The notes under the pieces were generated by a model that was given only the letters and a program-made list of their open reading frames with translations, ran no database searches and was not told the DNA's origin. DNA of 64,000 nt, taken from contig JBBQBB010000002.1 in the NCBI GenBank assembly GCA_038317095.1, forward strand, positions 44,931 through 108,930, given 5' to 3'. This stretch comes from JAGXTF01 sp038317095 (GTDB lineage Bacteria > Bacteroidota > Bacteroidia > NS11-12g > UBA955). Below are positions 8,953 to 17,469 of this stretch, piece by piece (positions within the stretch are counted from its first letter, which is position 1; each line of letters begins with the position of its first letter). A program made the position numbers and the translations under genes.

Positions 8953-9224
8953 ATATTTGGGTTTGTAAACAATAATTGAGTGTTATTTTACATGTGAATG
9001 TACACCAAGATTTAATTTGCTTATTTGTGACCTTTGTGGTTCCCTTCGTGTCCTTTGTGACCCGCTAATTTAGAATTATTTTGGTGAGAAGAAACACACA
9101 AAGATTTGTTTTTATTTTACTTCTTGCCCCCCGTCGTGGCCTTAAGCAGGTTCATGGCAAAAATATCGCCTTTGGTCGATAAGGAACAATTCTTGTAATA
9201 AATTGCGAAACTTACCCAACCTTT
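8953..9224. other. Intergenic region with CTTTGTG-type repeat
   Basis: No gene is supported. It contains GTGACCTTTGTGGTTCCC at 9027-9044, one mismatch from 42711-42728, followed by further CTTTGTG-like words. A loosely similar stretch, CTTTGCGTTCCCTGCG, lies near 19157. These look like short dispersed noncoding repeats. Confidence 0.5.
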
Positions 9225-9251
9225 TTGTCAAACCCTTCGTCAATACATTTG
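9225..9251 (+). promoter_or_regulatory. Probable promoter of the ECF sigma operon
   Basis: TACATTTG (9244-9251) fits the -7 box and ends 20 bases before ATG 9271. The best upstream TTG (9225-9227) gives a 16-base spacer, slightly short. Confidence 0.45.
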
Positions 9252-9270
9252 AACACGACAACCAAATACA

Positions 9271-9882
9271 ATGAACGTGCTTTCAACTGACATATCGCTT
9301 ATTCGCCTTGGCGAAGAAACTGAAGCCTCAAAATTGGCAAACCTAACTCCGGAGTTAGAAATGCTCATCGAAGGCTGCCTGAAAAAAGACCGCGCGGCCC
9401 AGGAACAGTTTTATAAAAAGTTCTATGGCAAAATGATGGCAACTGCAATGCGTTATTTGGGCAACCGCGACGATGCGATGGAAGCATTGAATCTTGGATT
9501 TTTAAAAGTATTTCAGAATCTAATGAAATACGATGGCAAAGGATCGTTTGATGGCTGGGTTTACCGCATCATCCGCAATTCTGTGATTGATCACCTGCGC
9601 AGCAAAATCAATTACCGCAACGTAGAAGGCGCTAGCACTGAGAACCTGGAAATTGCAGTAAACGAATCGGTTACGGCCTATTTGCAAGCCCAAGATTTAA
9701 TGGATATGTTGAATATATTGCCAGAAACAACCCGGCTCGTATTTAACTTATTTGCCTTGGAAGGATTTAAGCACGAGGAAATTTCTAAAATGCTCAATAT
9801 TTCTGCAGGCACCAGCAAATGGCATGTTTCAGAAGCACGCCGTGTTCTCAAAAACCACATAGAAAAATTAGGCAAATCATGA
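9271..9882 (+). CDS. ECF-type RNA polymerase sigma factor
   Basis: Alternative sigma factor of 203 residues. Region 2 spans about residues 40-110: QFYKKFYGKMMATAMRYLGN, then GSFDGWVYRIIRNSVIDHLR with its -10 recognition helix. Region 4 spans about 143-200 and carries the helix-turn-helix LEGFKHEEISKMLNISAGT followed by WHVSEARRVLK. It is about 30 residues longer at the N-terminus than most ECF factors. The last codon and stop overlap the ATG of the next gene (ATGA at 9879), so the two are translationally coupled and the downstream membrane protein is its likely partner or target. Confidence 0.9.
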   Translation: MNVLSTDISLIRLGEETEASKLANLTPELEMLIEGCLKKDRAAQEQFYKKFYGKMMATAMRYLGNRDDAMEALNLGFLKVFQNLMKYDGKGSFDGWVYRIIRNSVIDHLRSKINYRNVEGASTENLEIAVNESVTAYLQAQDLMDMLNILPETTRLVFNLFALEGFKHEEISKMLNISAGTSKWHVSEARRVLKNHIEKLGKS

Positions 9883-11561
9883 AAAATCAACACAACATAT
9901 CGCCCGATGACCTTTTCAGGGAAAATCTGAATGGTTTTGAAGCGCAGTATGAAGAAAAAGGCTGGGAAAAAATGTCAGCCATGCTCGATAAAAGCGAAAC
10001 CAAGCGCCCCTTTTTCTGGTGGTTTTACAAAAACAAAAAAAACAGTCTCATCTCATTAATAACACTCACTATGATAATCTCAACCATAATAATAGCATTG
10101 CAATTTGTAACATCTGGTATGGATAAATCAACCCTTGCAGCCAAAGAAAAAATTCAAATAGAATCCAACAAACCTGAAAATAAAAATAAATTTTATTCTC
10201 AGTTAAAAAATATAAAAATGGCAGAACAAAATGAAACGCATGTTTCCAAAACAGCAGGTGAATCTTATTCCATACGCAGCAAAAAGGATGGCGAAATTGG
10301 AGGATCAAAAGAAAATTACGGTACAGTTTCTGCAGGGGATTTAAAGTATCAAAAACCAGCCATTTCCAACGTAAAAAATGAAGGAGATATGCTTACAGTT
10401 TCTGAAACAAAAACAGTTGAAAATGTTGCTGAAGCCAACCCAATTTCTGCACCTGATTCCACTGAGTCTACAGCAACCAAAACTGCCACACAAAATCCAA
10501 CAACGCCTCTCAACACGACCATCTCCAAAACACTTGCCATGCCGCAATTGCCCAAGCCTAAATCTACAATTGTATCCAAAAAGGACTATGGCAAATTTGA
10601 CGGTCCATTCCGCGGCGGGTGGATAGGCATTCACTATACATCCCAGTATCCTCAAACACCTGTTTTGCAAGATAGCTGGCGCCAAAATGCAGGATTCAAT
10701 TTTCAATTCATGTCCCGCAATCTTACCGGTCGTCGCGATTTCTCAGGCTATTTGGGCTTCGATTTCGGCATGCAATTTACTGGCAGAGGCGAAAAATCAG
10801 GTATCGTTTTAGACAATAAAAACGTGGATAGTGGATTTACACGTCTGAGCAACCACAGCCTAGATTTGTTTGCCCGCGGGCATTTTGAATACGACAAATT
10901 CAGGTTGAAGCCCTACTTCAATGTATTCGCCGGTCCTCGTATTTTTTCTACCAGTCAATATACTGAGGCTTACCACCAAAGTACCCAATACGAAAACAGC
11001 AACAACACCAATGCATTTTCTAGCATGAGTTGGATGTACGGCGCTGGAGTGGGTTTAAGATATCGCTTGGGAACTTCTGTTTCCTTGGACATGCGTTATG
11101 AATTTATGCAAGGCACTGAAACCAGTTTGGTGAACATAGACAAATCAACCTTCAATGGGCTGAGTTACAATTTAAATAAATTCAGGGTAAAACCAGCGTA
11201 TACGCAGTTTAAAGTGGGCTTTTTATTCGATGTAGGTTCTGAAAAAGAAGAGCAGCACAAGGATGAATCGGAGGAAGTGACAGAATACTACCAATACGAT
11301 TCTACGACCCAAACATATACCAAAGTAAATTGCCACTGTAAACAATGGACGGTTTCCGATACCAGCGGTGAAGATTCAATCATCGTTGTTAAGAAAGCTA
11401 GAAATTATTATCCTATTTACGACCCTAATTATACTCCCAACAACACTGGTGGACGCAGCGGATCTTTCCCATCAGGAAGCGGAAGCGGAGGAAGTAGCGG
11501 AGGAAAAGGAAGTTTCCCTGGCATCAAACCAGGAGGCGGAGGAATCAAACCCAAAAGCTAA
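9879..11561 (+). CDS. Membrane-anchored protein with C-terminal beta-barrel-like region, sigma-coupled
   Basis: Unknown function, 560 residues. A short N-terminal cytoplasmic part (HNISPDDLFRENLNGFE) precedes one transmembrane segment at about residues 58-82. A Thr/Ser/Lys-rich spacer follows, then from about residue 245 a region with alternating aromatic/polar strands and an outer-membrane beta-barrel look (GGWIGIHYTSQYPQ, FQFMSRNLTGRRDFSGYLGF, LRYRLGTSVSLDMRYEF). The C-terminus is Gly/Ser/Pro-rich low-complexity sequence. It has the position and topology of an anti-sigma factor, but I see no zinc-binding anti-sigma motif. The start is fixed by the ATGA overlap with the sigma gene. A terminator follows at 11591. 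Confidence 0.75.
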   Translation: MKNQHNISPDDLFRENLNGFEAQYEEKGWEKMSAMLDKSETKRPFFWWFYKNKKNSLISLITLTMIISTIIIALQFVTSGMDKSTLAAKEKIQIESNKPENKNKFYSQLKNIKMAEQNETHVSKTAGESYSIRSKKDGEIGGSKENYGTVSAGDLKYQKPAISNVKNEGDMLTVSETKTVENVAEANPISAPDSTESTATKTATQNPTTPLNTTISKTLAMPQLPKPKSTIVSKKDYGKFDGPFRGGWIGIHYTSQYPQTPVLQDSWRQNAGFNFQFMSRNLTGRRDFSGYLGFDFGMQFTGRGEKSGIVLDNKNVDSGFTRLSNHSLDLFARGHFEYDKFRLKPYFNVFAGPRIFSTSQYTEAYHQSTQYENSNNTNAFSSMSWMYGAGVGLRYRLGTSVSLDMRYEFMQGTETSLVNIDKSTFNGLSYNLNKFRVKPAYTQFKVGFLFDVGSEKEEQHKDESEEVTEYYQYDSTTQTYTKVNCHCKQWTVSDTSGEDSIIVVKKARNYYPIYDPNYTPNNTGGRSGSFPSGSGSGGSSGGKGSFPGIKPGGGGIKPKS

Positions 11562-11590
11562 AATTGATTTCATTTCCTGTTCTAAAATTG

Positions 11591-11620
11591 AAAATGCCGA
11601 TGATTCATCGGCATTTTTTT
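11591..11620 (+). terminator. Rho-independent terminator
   Basis: ATGCCGA and TCGGCAT pair around a short loop, with an A run before and a T run after, 30 bases beyond the stop of the sigma-coupled membrane protein. Confidence 0.85.
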
Positions 11621-12246
11621 ATTGTTATTTATATGAATGAAAAAATAGGGTAATTCTTTGGCAATTGAATATTACGCTAAAATTTTAACTGAAACACATT
11701 TTAATTATTGCTAACAACTTCAATCTAGGCTGCAAATGTTGCAACCCGGGCTGTCCCCTTAGAGAAAAAATTTCGCCCCGCCCCGCCCCGCCGCGGCGGG
11801 GGCGGGGGCGGGGGCGTGGCAAACAAAATGAAGGATTTGCGCAGTGGCAGGAATTGTGCATTGGCTTTGGCAAGCTAAGTCGCTGCCAGTTTTTACTAGT
11901 AAACCCGCTGTTTACCGCTAAACCCCGTTGGTAAAAACCTCAGCGAGTTGGCGAAATGCCAAAAGGTACAAACAAGTTTTTTTTGGAAATGCATCTTGAC
12001 CTAACCGATTGCGATGTATACCTTTCGTTTATTAAGATGAAAGTATGTATCTAGATATTTATTGAGTTTTGGTGTGAATTTTCATTGCTTCAACCTTTCT
12101 CCATTTGAGAATAGAAAAGGGCAAAGAAAGCCCCGGGTGTGAAGATCCACGAATTTGTTTTAAGTAACTAAATAAACTATTTGTTAAACTGAATCTAATT
12201 TAACATTGATTTTGCAACACAGCCAACGCTATTTAAAACTTTCATT
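11621..12246. other. Long intergenic region around a GC-rich palindrome
   Basis: About 630 bases without a supported gene. It holds the GC palindrome at 11774-11816 and a weaker inverted repeat, GTTTTTAC near 11890 with GTAAAAAC near 11931. Short frames crossing the palindrome are Arg/Pro/Gly low complexity and not convincing. Confidence 0.5.
11774..11816. repeat. 43-base pure G/C imperfect palindrome with G tracts
   Basis: Every base is G or C in a roughly 38-40% GC neighbourhood. The left half is built of CCCCG units and the right half of GGGGGC units about a central CCGCGG, so the arms pair with a bulged G in each unit. Three G5 tracts on the plus strand could also form a quadruplex. Confidence 0.85.
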
Positions 12247-12275
12247 TTGCGATTTCAACTATGTTGTTATATTTG
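12247..12275 (+). promoter_or_regulatory. Promoter of folA, adjoining the start codon
   Basis: TTG (12247-12249), an 18-base spacer and TATATTTG (12268-12275). The box ends five bases before ATG 12280, suggesting a leaderless or near-leaderless mRNA. Confidence 0.6.
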
Positions 12276-12279
12276 CCGC

Positions 12280-12786
12280 ATGCCACTTCAAATATCTTTA
12301 ATCGCAGCCGTAGGTGAAAATCTAGAATTGGGCAGCAAAAATCAACTTCTTTGGCACTTGCCTGATGATTTTGCCTGGTTTGTAGAACAAACAAAAGAAC
12401 GTACTTTGATTATGGGTAGAAAAACGATGGAAAGTTTAGGTAAACCCTTAAAAAATCGAAGAAACATTGTGGTTTCGCGCACACAATCCACAGTACCCGA
12501 AGGTTTTGAACTTTGTCGGTCTTTGGAAGAAGCTTTGGAAGAAGCTAAAAAAACAGAAGCACTTGAAATTTTCATCATTGGTGGCGGAGAAATTTATCGC
12601 CAAAGTTTAGATTTTGCAACCCGATTGTACATCACCCGTGTGCATGCCGAATTTCCGAAAGCAGACACGTTTTTCCCCGTGTGGGATGCAAGTTGGGATG
12701 TTACCTATTTTAGACACCATCCTGCGGATGTAAAACACATGTATAGTTTCGATTTTATTATTTTGAAAAAGAAATCCCCGCAATAA
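12280..12786 (+). CDS. folA: Dihydrofolate reductase
   Basis: NADPH-dependent reduction of dihydrofolate to tetrahydrofolate, feeding thymidylate, purine and methionine synthesis. The 168-residue length is typical. Hallmarks are ISLIAAVGEN at the N-terminus, the substrate loop NQLLWHLPDDFAWF with its active-site acidic residue, the cofactor motif MGRKTMESLGKPLKNRRNIV, and IFIIGGGEIYRQSL. The ATG at 12280 is the only start that fits both the family N-terminus and the promoter. The next gene starts two bases after its stop, so they probably share an mRNA. Confidence 0.95.
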   Translation: MPLQISLIAAVGENLELGSKNQLLWHLPDDFAWFVEQTKERTLIMGRKTMESLGKPLKNRRNIVVSRTQSTVPEGFELCRSLEEALEEAKKTEALEIFIIGGGEIYRQSLDFATRLYITRVHAEFPKADTFFPVWDASWDVTYFRHHPADVKHMYSFDFIILKKKSPQ

Positions 12787-12788
12787 TT

Positions 12789-14150
12789 TTGCGTACTTTA
12801 ATTTATATTTTACTCGTTTTTACTGCATTGGATTTAAAATCTCAGGATTCGGTATTTCATATTCAAGCATTTAAATTAGTTGGCAATGTAAAGACAAAAG
12901 AAACCGTAATTTTAAGAGAACTCGGAAAAAATATAGGGGATACCGTTCAAAATTTAATTCCAACGGCCATTGTTTGGCAAAAACGAATTTCTGGTCTTGT
13001 ATTATTTAACTATACACATGTAGAGTTGAAAAGGGATACAGTTTTTATAGAAGTCGTGGAAAGGATTTATATTTGGGGTTTACCAAAATTAAGCTGGGCT
13101 GACCGTAACTTTAGCGTTTGGTGGCAAACCAAAGACCTCAGGCGTTTGGTTTACGGTGGTACTTTGTTTTTCAATAATATTAAGGGAGAAAACCAAGATC
13201 TGGTTGTTACATTATTAAATGGTTATAACAGGTTTGCCGAGTTAACGTATCTTTACCCTTTTGCGTTTCACAACCATGGATACGCTTTTACAGGAAAAGC
13301 AGGTTATTGGACAAACCATGAATTGTGGAGCAAAACAATAAACAATAAACTTCAATTTACTAAAACTTTAGATAGAATTGCACAACAAAATGCATATTTA
13401 AGGTTGATTTTAAAAAAACGTTTAAATTATTTCAACAGAATGGAATACACTACTTCAACCTCTTGGATATCTATTAATCCAAACGCAATGCTGCAAAACA
13501 ATTCGTATTTGGCATTTGGTAACAAACAATACCAAACAGATTTGCAATTTGAATTTATTAGGGATACTCGAAACCAACGCGATTATCCTACACAAGGAAT
13601 GTTGCTTAGAGCAGGTATTAAAAACACATTAATAGGTTGGGGTAAATTAGCACAATTTAATTTCACCCCTTTTATCAGAGCTTCTCGGTTTTTTGCATTG
13701 AACAAGAACAATTCATTGGCAACCGGGATTTATTCAAGGTATACATTCGCTAGTAATTTACCCTATATGTTGTCCAGGCAATTGGGGTATCAAACAGATT
13801 ATGTGCGTGGTTATGAACCTTATGTAGCTGATGGACGAGGCTTTGTTTTGGGTAAACTTGCATTCAGACATGCTTTGGTGAACAATAAACTTTTGAATTT
13901 CGGCAACAAGAAACCTCTAAAAAATTACAAAAAAGTACCTTTTAGCCTTTGGTTTAATATCTTTGCAGATGCAGGTAAGGTTATTACGCCTACTACTGAA
14001 GCCTCCAATTCTTTAAACCAGATATGGCAATACGGAACTGGAACCGGATTAGATGTAATAGCATGGTATAGCGCCATGGTGCGAATTGAATACACTTTCA
14101 ACGCTATGGGAAATGGAACTTTTAATATCGCGTTTTTAAATGCATTCTAA
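12789..14150 (+). CDS. BamA/TamA-like outer membrane protein (POTRA plus beta-barrel)
   Basis: Outer membrane protein of 453 residues. An N-terminal signal peptide (about 1-18) precedes one POTRA-like domain (about 22-95: IQAFKLVGNVKTKETVILREL, then VFIEVVERIY). The rest is a 16-strand-type surface-antigen barrel with FIRDTRNQRDYPTQGMLLR, the usual RDTRxxxxxPxxGxxL signature, and VRGYEPYVADGRGFVLGKLAFR, matching the G(Y/W)xxx...G barrel-lock region. Only one POTRA is present, so it is shorter than housekeeping BamA and closer to accessory Omp85 proteins. It starts with TTG: no ATG lies in frame near the signal peptide. nadK follows three bases later. Confidence 0.82.
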   Translation: MRTLIYILLVFTALDLKSQDSVFHIQAFKLVGNVKTKETVILRELGKNIGDTVQNLIPTAIVWQKRISGLVLFNYTHVELKRDTVFIEVVERIYIWGLPKLSWADRNFSVWWQTKDLRRLVYGGTLFFNNIKGENQDLVVTLLNGYNRFAELTYLYPFAFHNHGYAFTGKAGYWTNHELWSKTINNKLQFTKTLDRIAQQNAYLRLILKKRLNYFNRMEYTTSTSWISINPNAMLQNNSYLAFGNKQYQTDLQFEFIRDTRNQRDYPTQGMLLRAGIKNTLIGWGKLAQFNFTPFIRASRFFALNKNNSLATGIYSRYTFASNLPYMLSRQLGYQTDYVRGYEPYVADGRGFVLGKLAFRHALVNNKLLNFGNKKPLKNYKKVPFSLWFNIFADAGKVITPTTEASNSLNQIWQYGTGTGLDVIAWYSAMVRIEYTFNAMGNGTFNIAFLNAF

Positions 14151-14153
14151 AAA

Positions 14154-15032
14154 ATGAAAATAGGAATTTATGCCAAATCGGTTCGCGACAACAAACACGA
14201 AATTGGATTTTCGATGCTGTGCAATGCCCTAGCCGAGCAAGGCCACGAAATTTTTTGCACACAGTCGCTGGTCGATTATATTCATATCCACCTGTCACCA
14301 AATTTTCCCGTAAAAGCTTTTGATTTTGTAGATGCCAAAGATCCCTGGCTAGATGCACTTATTTGTGTAGGTGGCGATGGTACTTTGCTCGAAACTTTGT
14401 CGCTGGTTAGAGACAGCAATGTGCCTGTTTTAGGTTTAAATACGGGTAGACTTGGGTTTTTGGCTGGAATGTCCGTGGACGGCATTGGGAAAGCGATTGG
14501 CGATATTCAAAAAGGCAATTTTACGATTGAAAGCAGAAGCCTTTTGCATTTGGAAACTTCTGTACCCGTTTTCGATTACAATTTTGGTCTGAATGATTTT
14601 GTAATTCATAAAAAGGAAACTTCTAGTATGATTGTGGTGCATACTTACCTCAACGGCGAATTTTTAAATTCCTATTGGAGTGATGGATTGATTGTTAGCA
14701 CACCTACAGGATCTACAGGTTATTCATTAAGTTGCGGTGGCCCAATCATTTTTCCAAAGTCAGATACTTTTGCCATTACGCCCATTGCACCGCATAATTT
14801 AAATGTGAGGCCAGTTGTGGTTTCAGACAATGTGGTCATTTCTTTTGAAATTGAAGGTCGTGCCAGCAGTTACCTTACCAGTTTGGATGCCCGAAGCAAT
14901 GCCATTGCTGGGAACGTGCAAATGGCGGTGCGGAAGGCAGATCATGCGCTGCAATTGATTCGCTTGCCAGAAGACAATTATATGGACACCCTGCGCAACA
15001 AACTCAATTGGGGTTTTGATCGCAGAAATTAA
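14154..15032 (+). CDS. nadK: NAD kinase
   Basis: Phosphorylates NAD to NADP with ATP or polyphosphate in the cytoplasm. The 292-residue protein has the GGDGT motif (73-77), the GLNTGRLGFLAGM substrate-binding segment, the ND motif (LNDFVIHK), and the glycine-rich TPTGSTGYSLSCGGPI loop with HNLNVRPVVV after it. The length is normal. It lies in a forward run folA, BamA-like, nadK, nuclease-like with spacings of 2-10 bases, consistent with one operon that supplies folate and NADPH functions beside an envelope gene. Confidence 0.96.
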   Translation: MKIGIYAKSVRDNKHEIGFSMLCNALAEQGHEIFCTQSLVDYIHIHLSPNFPVKAFDFVDAKDPWLDALICVGGDGTLLETLSLVRDSNVPVLGLNTGRLGFLAGMSVDGIGKAIGDIQKGNFTIESRSLLHLETSVPVFDYNFGLNDFVIHKKETSSMIVVHTYLNGEFLNSYWSDGLIVSTPTGSTGYSLSCGGPIIFPKSDTFAITPIAPHNLNVRPVVVSDNVVISFEIEGRASSYLTSLDARSNAIAGNVQMAVRKADHALQLIRLPEDNYMDTLRNKLNWGFDRRN

Positions 15033-15042
15033 ATAACCTTTC

Positions 15043-16173
15043 ATGAAAAATTGTTTCACTTTGATTACCCTCCTTTTATTTTTGATAGTAGGGAAAATTC
15101 AAGCGCAGCCCGTTCCAAAAATAGGCACGGATTTTCATTTGGAAATTGCCAATTGGAATATAGAGTGGTTCGGAAGCACCTCTTACGGACCTTCGGATGA
15201 AGTTTTACAGAAAAAGAATGTGTTGTCTGTGCTAAAAAATACAGATTTGGATATTTGGGGATTGTGTGAAGTTTCTAGCGCTTCTGCTTGGGATTCGCTT
15301 AAGGCCAATATGCCTGAATATGGAGGTATAATTTCCACTTGGAGCCAAACACAAAAAACCGCCATTCTCTATAAAAAAAGCACATGCAAACTTTTAAAAT
15401 CCGGTAACATTCTCACAACTTATTCCAAGGAATTTGCCAACGGAAGGACACCTCTACAAGCAACAATTGTATATGCAAATAATTCCTTTGCAGATACAAT
15501 TGTATTGATACAAATCCATTTGAAAGCCAATGTAGGTGTGGATACTGCGAAACTCAATTCCTTAAACAACCGAAAAAGCAGCGCTGCATTGCTTAAAGGG
15601 TATTTAGATACGTTTGCAATAAACAAAAAGGTAATTGTATTGGGCGATTGGAACGATGACCTAGATGTAAGCGTGTATAACAATTTAAAAACGCCATTTG
15701 ATACTTTGTTGAAAGACGTTTCACGCTATTTTTTTGCAACAGAAGCTTTGACTAAATCGGGGCAGCAAAGCACTGCATCTTATCCCAATATGATTGACCA
15801 CCAATGCATGAATTTGGTCATGAAAAAAGGTTTTATGAAAGATTCTTGCCGGTTAATGAAGGCCAATACTTGGATCACAAGTTATGCTACCAATACTTCA
15901 GATCATTTTCCAGTGTATTCCGTTTTCGATTTTCATAATTTGTATGTACAACAATTGCGAAAAGAACCCAATTTGTTTTATGACAACGGCGAAAATATTG
16001 TTTGCAAAACACCCAGTTCTGGAGCTATGTTCACAGTATTTAATGCAGCAGGAACTCTCATTTGGGAAGGCAAAAATTTGAATCAATGGGTTGTCTCTCA
16101 ACCAGGATTGTTTGTGATCCATATGCGCACCTCCACTGAAACATTTGCCCAAAAAATAGAAATTATTCGTTAA
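15043..16173 (+). CDS. Secreted endonuclease/exonuclease/phosphatase-fold protein with T9SS sorting domain
   Basis: Probable extracellular phosphodiesterase or nuclease, 376 residues. The signal peptide covers about residues 1-21 (ends IQAQP). The EEP fold shows NWNIEWFG, the catalytic-type Glu in IWGLCEVSS, IQIHLKAN, GDWNDDLDV, and the terminal SDHFPVYSVF with the active-site His. From about residue 305 to the end (FTVFNAAGTLIWEGKNLN ... QKIEIIR) it has the beta-sandwich of a type IX secretion C-terminal domain, so it is predicted to be exported through PorSS and attached to or released from the cell surface. The specific substrate is not predictable. Confidence 0.82.
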   Translation: MKNCFTLITLLLFLIVGKIQAQPVPKIGTDFHLEIANWNIEWFGSTSYGPSDEVLQKKNVLSVLKNTDLDIWGLCEVSSASAWDSLKANMPEYGGIISTWSQTQKTAILYKKSTCKLLKSGNILTTYSKEFANGRTPLQATIVYANNSFADTIVLIQIHLKANVGVDTAKLNSLNNRKSSAALLKGYLDTFAINKKVIVLGDWNDDLDVSVYNNLKTPFDTLLKDVSRYFFATEALTKSGQQSTASYPNMIDHQCMNLVMKKGFMKDSCRLMKANTWITSYATNTSDHFPVYSVFDFHNLYVQQLRKEPNLFYDNGENIVCKTPSSGAMFTVFNAAGTLIWEGKNLNQWVVSQPGLFVIHMRTSTETFAQKIEIIR

Positions 16174-16177
16174 AATT

Positions 16178-17272
16178 ATGTACCTGAAGCATTGGAAAAA
16201 ATTAATTTGGATACCCATTTTTTTATTATTAGGATACGGCATTTGGTTTGTGTTAAAATTACGTATTTATGATATTAAGGTTTCCGCAAAACCGCTAACC
16301 AACGAAATTTGGGAGGCAGGTTGGGTAAGGTTAAAAGGCAATTCTACGGTGCAGTTTCCTACCCAAATTTTGGGAGAAAAATCAGATAGTATTGGCTGGC
16401 CTTTGGGAATTAATATAATCTCTAAATCTGATGCAGATACTGGCAATTTTACTTTGTCTTGGCCTCAAAACACGCTGCCTTTGCAAGTTGTTAAAATCTG
16501 GAAGGATGGATTTGCCTACGCCAAAGTATTAAGATACCAAATTGCGAATACTTATGATACTGTATTTGCCTGGGATGAAAATTACAATTTGTTTTTGCGC
16601 ATGGACAATCCAAATGACAAAACAAGACAAAGCGAAATCTACAAGGAAAATTTCGACGAAAACAATATTGTTTTAACCTTAGAGAAACCCAATCCAATAA
16701 AAATAGTAGCCTTATGGGAAAATTATTTAATCAAAGGGGAAACAGATGGCAAAGTGGTAAAAATTACGGTGCCACGTGCGGCAACAAAAATTGGAAAAAG
16801 CCTTATCAGGGTATGGGTTTGCGACAGCACTTCGGCAAGTAGAACCTGCGAAATACCCTTGAATTATGGAATTATTCAAACCAAGATGAAACCCATACCA
16901 AAGAAACATTGGAGCAGGGAAAGTGGCAATTTAAGTTTGTTTTATTCGGTGGTAAATTTGAATTCTGGAATTGGTGCTATGCAAGATTTTATAGCTAAAA
17001 TGGAAACCCTTTTGCAAGACGAAAATTACGTACCTGTAATTGTACACGGAGATATGCGCGGCATGCATGTGCAGGAAAATGTAAATGCCATTGTTTGCAG
17101 TTATTTTGGTAAAAAAATAGTATGTGTTTTCAATGCCAATGCAGATTACAAAAACATTGTTTTGCCCATTAAAGGCGATTTGAAACACAGCAGCAATGGA
17201 AATGTTTTCAAACAAAAGGGCAACAATCTTTTGTTTGCGTTAAAAGGAAAAAGTTGGGAGATATTGTATTGA
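16178..17272 (+). CDS. Membrane-anchored protein of unknown function
   Basis: A 364-residue protein with one N-terminal transmembrane segment (about 8-27, IWIPIFLLLGYGIWFVL) and a large extracytoplasmic part. Residues about 45-215 read like stacked beta-sandwich domains (WPLGINIISKSDADTGNFTLSWP, IKIVALWENYLIKGETDGKVV). The C-terminal 80 residues (VPVIVHGDMRGMHVQENVNA ... VCVFNANADYKNIVLP) weakly resemble the beta-sandwich that ends GH13 cyclomaltodextrinases, without any catalytic barrel. It starts four bases after the nuclease-like gene and is probably co-transcribed. I cannot assign a function. Confidence 0.7.
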   Translation: MYLKHWKKLIWIPIFLLLGYGIWFVLKLRIYDIKVSAKPLTNEIWEAGWVRLKGNSTVQFPTQILGEKSDSIGWPLGINIISKSDADTGNFTLSWPQNTLPLQVVKIWKDGFAYAKVLRYQIANTYDTVFAWDENYNLFLRMDNPNDKTRQSEIYKENFDENNIVLTLEKPNPIKIVALWENYLIKGETDGKVVKITVPRAATKIGKSLIRVWVCDSTSASRTCEIPLNYGIIQTKMKPIPKKHWSRESGNLSLFYSVVNLNSGIGAMQDFIAKMETLLQDENYVPVIVHGDMRGMHVQENVNAIVCSYFGKKIVCVFNANADYKNIVLPIKGDLKHSSNGNVFKQKGNNLLFALKGKSWEILY

Positions 17273-17469
17273 ACGCATATCTGCGGCACCTGATTTAACG
17301 AATGATTGGTCTCAGTTTGCTTTTAAGTTTTAAACAATGCAGGATTCAAGTTAGCAAACAAAAGACCAACCACGAGAGCCATGCTAGTTTGACTGTTTTT
17401 GTGAACCCAAGTATTAATTATCTCCACCGTTTGAATAATGATTGATTCTTGCCTAAATTGCACCCTCAC

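Noticed and set aside
11685..11873. Minus-strand frame crossing the GC palindrome
   Set aside because: Arg/Pro/Gly low complexity created by the repeat; no start context or homology.
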